Notes under the pieces: generated by a model
Told to the model about the DNA's origin: nothing
The model's database searches: none
The model's input: only the letters and a program-made list of their open reading frames with translations
Shown here: positions 8,079 through 11,068 of the stretch, piece after piece
Numbering within the stretch: the stretch's first letter is position 1
Layout: every line of letters begins with the position of its first letter
DNA from: an uncultured Prevotellaceae bacterium
GTDB lineage: Bacteria; Bacteroidota; Bacteroidia; Bacteroidales; Bacteroidaceae
Length of the DNA: 11,068 bases
Direction: 5' to 3'
NCBI GenBank assembly: GCA_902803455.1
Contig: CADCQC010000437.1
Location: forward strand, 1 to 11,068
Position numbers and translations under genes: made by a program

Positions 8079-8121
8079 AAAAAAAGAAAGCATCGGAAAT
8101 CATTCCGCATGCTTCCTTTTT
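8078..8121 (-). terminator. Intrinsic terminator after the secA-ABC ATPase unit
   Basis: Arms 8081-8098 and 8103-8121 pair around a 4-base loop (8099-8102). The core is AAGCAT-CGGAA against TTCCG-C-ATGCTT, with a one-base bulge (8108) and one mismatch, extended by A/T pairs. On the minus strand the stem runs into TTTCTTTTTTTT, a good U tract. It lies 53 bases past the ABC ATPase stop and 50 bases or so before the feoAB start, separating the two units. Confidence 0.8.
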
Positions 8122-8173
8122 AGAAATATACCTCGATTTGGGGATGTCTAAAACGTAGAATGGCGGGAAATAC

Positions 8174-8935
8174 CTAATTTTGAACAACTTCCTCTTCAGG
8201 CTCAATCCTGTTGAAGTAAGCATCAAGTTCTGCGGTAGCACTGTGGTCTATATTCGTGAGATCTTTCACGATCACTCCGTGCTCAAGGAGGGTGATGCGG
8301 GGACAGATATCAATGGTGTGTGCCAGATTGTGGCTGCTGATAATGATAATGGCGCCCGTTTCCTTATTATATTTAGTCAGAATATGTTTCAATATGTTCT
8401 GACTGGAGGGATCGAGGAAATTGAATGGCTCATCAAGCACCACAAATTGGGGCTTGTTGAGCAGCGCGGAAATAATGCCTACTTTGTGCTTGTTACCGGC
8501 TGACAGATCACGGATCAGTTTTTTCTGTCCCAAGATTTCACCGGCCATCAGAGCTTCGAAATCCTTCAGACGTTCTTCCACTTCCTTCTTTTTCAAACCA
8601 CTTACCTTACCGATAAAGGCAAAGTATTCTTCGGGGGTGAGGAAGTCAATGAGGAAACCTTCGTCAATGTAGGCTCCGGTAAATGTCTTCCATTCTTCGC
8701 TCTCAGAGGGGTTGATAGACGTTCCTGATAGGTCGCCTTCGCCGTCCAGCAGGTAATGGACATCGCCATCATCGGCTTTCAGCAGGTCAAGCATCAACCT
8801 GAAAAGAGTGGTCTTGCCGGCTCCGTTGTTGCCTACCAAACCAATCAGGTCACCTTGGGAAATCTCATATTGGCTGATATTGACGGCCACATTGTCGCCA
8901 AAACACTTGCGGAGATTGTTGATTGCTATTCTCAT
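8174..8935 (-). CDS. ABC transporter ATP-binding protein (ABC-2/CcmA-like), permease not in window
   Basis: 253 residues from ATG 8933-8935, a single nucleotide-binding domain of ordinary length. Visible motifs: Walker A GNNGAGKT (35-42), signature LSAGN (144-148, a variant of LSGGQ), Walker B FVVLDEP (164-170) with catalytic Glu169, and H-loop His202 in SSH. The Q-loop position, in the stretch GAYIDEGFL (88-95), has Asp/Glu rather than Gln, as seen in some exporter-type ATPases. The acidic C-terminus (EPEEEV) is short. It would energise a membrane partner that exports or moves an unknown substrate, but no permease gene adjoins it: secA is upstream and feoAB downstream. The 38-base gap to secA has no hairpin or TAnnTTTG element, so read-through from secA is likely. 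Transcription ends at the hairpin at 8078-8121. Biological role unknown. Confidence 0.9.
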   Translation of the reverse strand: MRIAINNLRKCFGDNVAVNISQYEISQGDLIGLVGNNGAGKTTLFRLMLDLLKADDGDVHYLLDGEGDLSGTSINPSESEEWKTFTGAYIDEGFLIDFLTPEEYFAFIGKVSGLKKKEVEERLKDFEALMAGEILGQKKLIRDLSAGNKHKVGIISALLNKPQFVVLDEPFNFLDPSSQNILKHILTKYNKETGAIIIISSHNLAHTIDICPRITLLEHGVIVKDLTNIDHSATAELDAYFNRIEPEEEVVQN

Positions 8936-8973
8936 CGTTTTGTGGGTTTGAATGGATGATGAAAGGAGAGTGT

Positions 8974-11068
8974 TTATACGAGGTTGCGACCGTGACAGTT
9001 CTTGAACTTCTTACCACTGCCACAGGGACAGGGATCATTGCGACCTGGCAACTTGTCCTTGCGGATGGGTTGGCGGGGCTGGCGGGCGGTCTCGCGGGTG
9101 TCTTGACTGGCTGCGGCTTTCTGACCTTGATCCACCATCTCGTCACCCTTGCTCTCTTGATAGCGCTGGCTGTGCTGCTCGGGAGCGGCTTCGCTGATCT
9201 CCTGCTGCTCGGGCTGCAACTGAGGTATCTGACCACGGGTCAGAATCTCAGTGATGCGGTTATTCATGTCGTCTATCATCGTGTCGAATAGCTTCGCACT
9301 CTCAATCTTGAAAATCACCAATGGATCTTTCTGCTCGTAGGAGGCGCTGTTCTGCACGCTGTGCTTCAACTCATCAAGCAGACGGAGATTTTCTTTCCAG
9401 CAGTCGTCAATGATATGCAGCATCACAACCTTCTCAAATTGCTTCACAACAGATTTGCACTCTGTATCGTAGGCTTCCTTCAGGTCGCAGGGGATATTCA
9501 TGATCACACGGCCATCAGTGATGGGAACGTTGATGCGCTCATATATCTGACCTTGTTCTTCATACACTCTCTTGATGATGGGCCAGGCCACTTGTGGGAT
9601 GCGAGCGCTGCGCTCTTCAAAGGTGTCCATCACCTTCGTATAGGCCTTCTCGTACAGTGACTCGCGTTTCATATTGGCGATGTCTTCTCTCGTGAAGGGG
9701 CACTCCATGAAGAATGTCTTGATAAACATCTCCTCACATCCTTCAAACTCAGGATTGTTGTTGATGATGCTCACCACTCTGTCCCAGAACACGTTGGCTA
9801 TATCCATACCGATGCGCTCTCCCATAAGGGCATGGCGGCGCTTTTCGTAAATGACCTTGCGCTGCTGGTTCATCACATCGTCATATTCCAACAGACGCTT
9901 ACGGATACCGAAGTGGTTCTCCTCTACTTTCTTCTGGGCACGCTCGATACTGTTGTTGATCATCTTATGCTCCAGACGCTCGCCTTCCTGGAATCCGAAA
10001 CGGTCCATCACCTTGGCGATACGTTCTGAGGCAAACAGACGCATCAGCTTGTCTTCCAAAGAAACATAGAACACGGAGGAACCGGGGTCTCCCTGACGAC
10101 CGGCACGACCGCGCAACTGACGGTCCACACGGCGGCTCTCATGGCGTTCTGTACCGATAATGGCAAGTCCGCCGGCTGCTTTAACCTCAGGGGTGAGCTT
10201 GATATCGGTACCACGACCTGCCATGTTGGTGGCGATGGTCACCGCTCCCAGAAGTTTGCTTTCCTTCTTGCCATCTCTCATCACTTCCGTGAGAGTGCTG
10301 CGACCTGCCTGGGCCACAATGTCGGCCTCTCGCTGGTGTAACTTGGCATTCAACACGTTGTGAGGAATGTTGCGCATCTTCAACATGCGGGAGAGCAACT
10401 CAGATATCTCCACTGATGTGGTACCGACGAGGGTGGGACGGCCTTGCTCACGCATCTCCTCAATCTCATCGATCACGGCTTTGTATTTCTCACGCTGGGT
10501 CTTATAGACGCGGTCACTCATATCGTTGCGGGCAACGGGCTTATTGGTGGGGATTTCTACCACATCCAATTTGTAGATGTCCCAGAACTCTCCGGCTTCT
10601 GTGATGGCGGTACCGGTCATACCGGCCAACTTGTGATACATACGGAAATAGTTCTGAAGGGTGATCGTGGCGTAGGTTTGCGTGGCGGCCTCCACTTTCA
10701 CATGCTCCTTGGCTTCCACGGCCTGGTGAAGACCGTCGCTCCAACGCCGACCTTCCATAATACGGCCTGTCTGCTCATCAACAATCTTTACCTCACCGTC
10801 TATCACCACATATTCATCGTCTTTATTAAACATGGTGTAGGCTTTGAGCAACTGCTGAAGGGTGTGCACTCGCTCACTCTGAAGGGCATAGTGGCGCATG
10901 TATTCGTCTTTCAGTTTCAGACGCTCCTCTGCACTGAGGTCTTTGCGGTTCTCTAGGGCTGACATCTGTCCGGTGATGTCGGGAAGCACAAAGAGGTCTT
11001 TGTCATTGACTTCCTTAGCAAGCCATTCCACTCCCTTGTCTGTCAGATCCACCGAGTTGATCTTCTCG
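8974..11068 (-). CDS. secA: Preprotein translocase ATPase subunit SecA, C-terminal part (N-terminus off window)
   Basis: 697 residues are visible; the frame stays open to the right edge. A GTG at 11050-11052 is internal and not a start, since the five codons before it (EKINS) continue the SecA sequence. The N-terminal ATPase lobe with Walker A and most of the cross-linking domain are missing. Present are the end of that domain (VDLTDKGVEWL), GMTGTA, the second nucleotide-binding fold with TLVGTTSVE, TIATNMAGRGTDIKL, GTERHESRRVDRQLRGRAGRQGD split around its arginine fingers, then the helical scaffold and wing regions (FGIRKRLLEYDDVMNQQRK). A Gln/Glu-rich linker of about 60 residues precedes the C-terminal zinc motif CPCGSGKKFKNCH (8992-9030), which in SecA binds SecB or ribosomes. 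SecA drives ATP-dependent export of unfolded proteins through SecYEG, including the secreted enzymes in this window. It probably shares a transcript with the downstream ABC ATPase. Confidence 0.98.
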   Translation of the reverse strand, partial: EKINSVDLTDKGVEWLAKEVNDKDLFVLPDITGQMSALENRKDLSAEERLKLKDEYMRHYALQSERVHTLQQLLKAYTMFNKDDEYVVIDGEVKIVDEQTGRIMEGRRWSDGLHQAVEAKEHVKVEAATQTYATITLQNYFRMYHKLAGMTGTAITEAGEFWDIYKLDVVEIPTNKPVARNDMSDRVYKTQREKYKAVIDEIEEMREQGRPTLVGTTSVEISELLSRMLKMRNIPHNVLNAKLHQREADIVAQAGRSTLTEVMRDGKKESKLLGAVTIATNMAGRGTDIKLTPEVKAAGGLAIIGTERHESRRVDRQLRGRAGRQGDPGSSVFYVSLEDKLMRLFASERIAKVMDRFGFQEGERLEHKMINNSIERAQKKVEENHFGIRKRLLEYDDVMNQQRKVIYEKRRHALMGERIGMDIANVFWDRVVSIINNNPEFEGCEEMFIKTFFMECPFTREDIANMKRESLYEKAYTKVMDTFEERSARIPQVAWPIIKRVYEEQGQIYERINVPITDGRVIMNIPCDLKEAYDTECKSVVKQFEKVVMLHIIDDCWKENLRLLDELKHSVQNSASYEQKDPLVIFKIESAKLFDTMIDDMNNRITEILTRGQIPQLQPEQQEISEAAPEQHSQRYQESKGDEMVDQGQKAAASQDTRETARQPRQPIRKDKLPGRNDPCPCGSGKKFKNCHGRNLV

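Noticed and set aside
8031..8173. Fur-box-like operator upstream of feoAB
   Set aside because: The only similar bases (AATGATT) are the loop and inner stem of the terminator hairpin and do not form the expected repeated GATAAT hexamers.
10444..10956. 170-codon plus-strand open frame antisense to secA
   Set aside because: It mirrors a conserved part of SecA and shows no motif or start signal of its own.

Overview
This is a piece of a Bacteroidota chromosome, most likely Prevotellaceae or a close relative. Four things point there. Start codons lack a clear Shine-Dalgarno and sit behind AT-rich leaders. Upstream regions carry the Bacteroidota -7 element TAnnTTTG. The GH2 enzyme ends in a Prevotella-like C-terminal tail (xGIYxLQGxK ... 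LPKGIYIxxGKKVI). FeoA and FeoB are fused. The family-level assignment is inference; the phylum is well supported.

Layout. (1) 1-2376, plus: the 3' part of a large GH2 beta-galactosidase-type enzyme, cut by the window edge just before its catalytic nucleophile, followed by accessory domains and a putative sorting tail. (2) 2396-2427: a strong hairpin between convergent gene ends. (3) 2454-3605, minus: a GH5 glycosidase with a lipoprotein signal. (4) 3606-3909: an AT-rich divergent intergenic region with one -7-like element for each direction. (5) 3910-5499, plus: a secreted type-B carboxylesterase. (6) 5502-8030, minus: a FeoA-FeoB ferrous iron transporter fusion, ending only 2 bases from the esterase stop. 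(7) 8078-8121: a terminator hairpin abutting the likely feoAB promoter. (8) 8174-8935, minus: an ABC transporter ATPase with no visible permease. (9) 8974-11068, minus: the C-terminal two thirds of SecA, running off the right edge.

How the genes fit together. The left half (GH2, GH5, esterase) looks like carbohydrate-utilisation equipment: a galactosidase, an endo-acting or related beta-glycanase, and an esterase that could remove acyl groups. All three are predicted to be exported. No SusC/SusD pair or regulator is visible, so calling it a polysaccharide utilisation locus is inference. The right half is housekeeping: SecA and the ABC ATPase are probably co-transcribed (38-base gap, no terminator), then a terminator and the separately promoted feoAB.

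I found no RNA genes, insertion sequences, CRISPR arrays, prophage genes or clear novel system. The observations worth a second look are modest: the tight convergent junction, a histidine-rich insert in FeoAB, a diverged active-site loop in the GH2 enzyme, an apparently orphan ABC ATPase, and a promoter embedded in a terminator.
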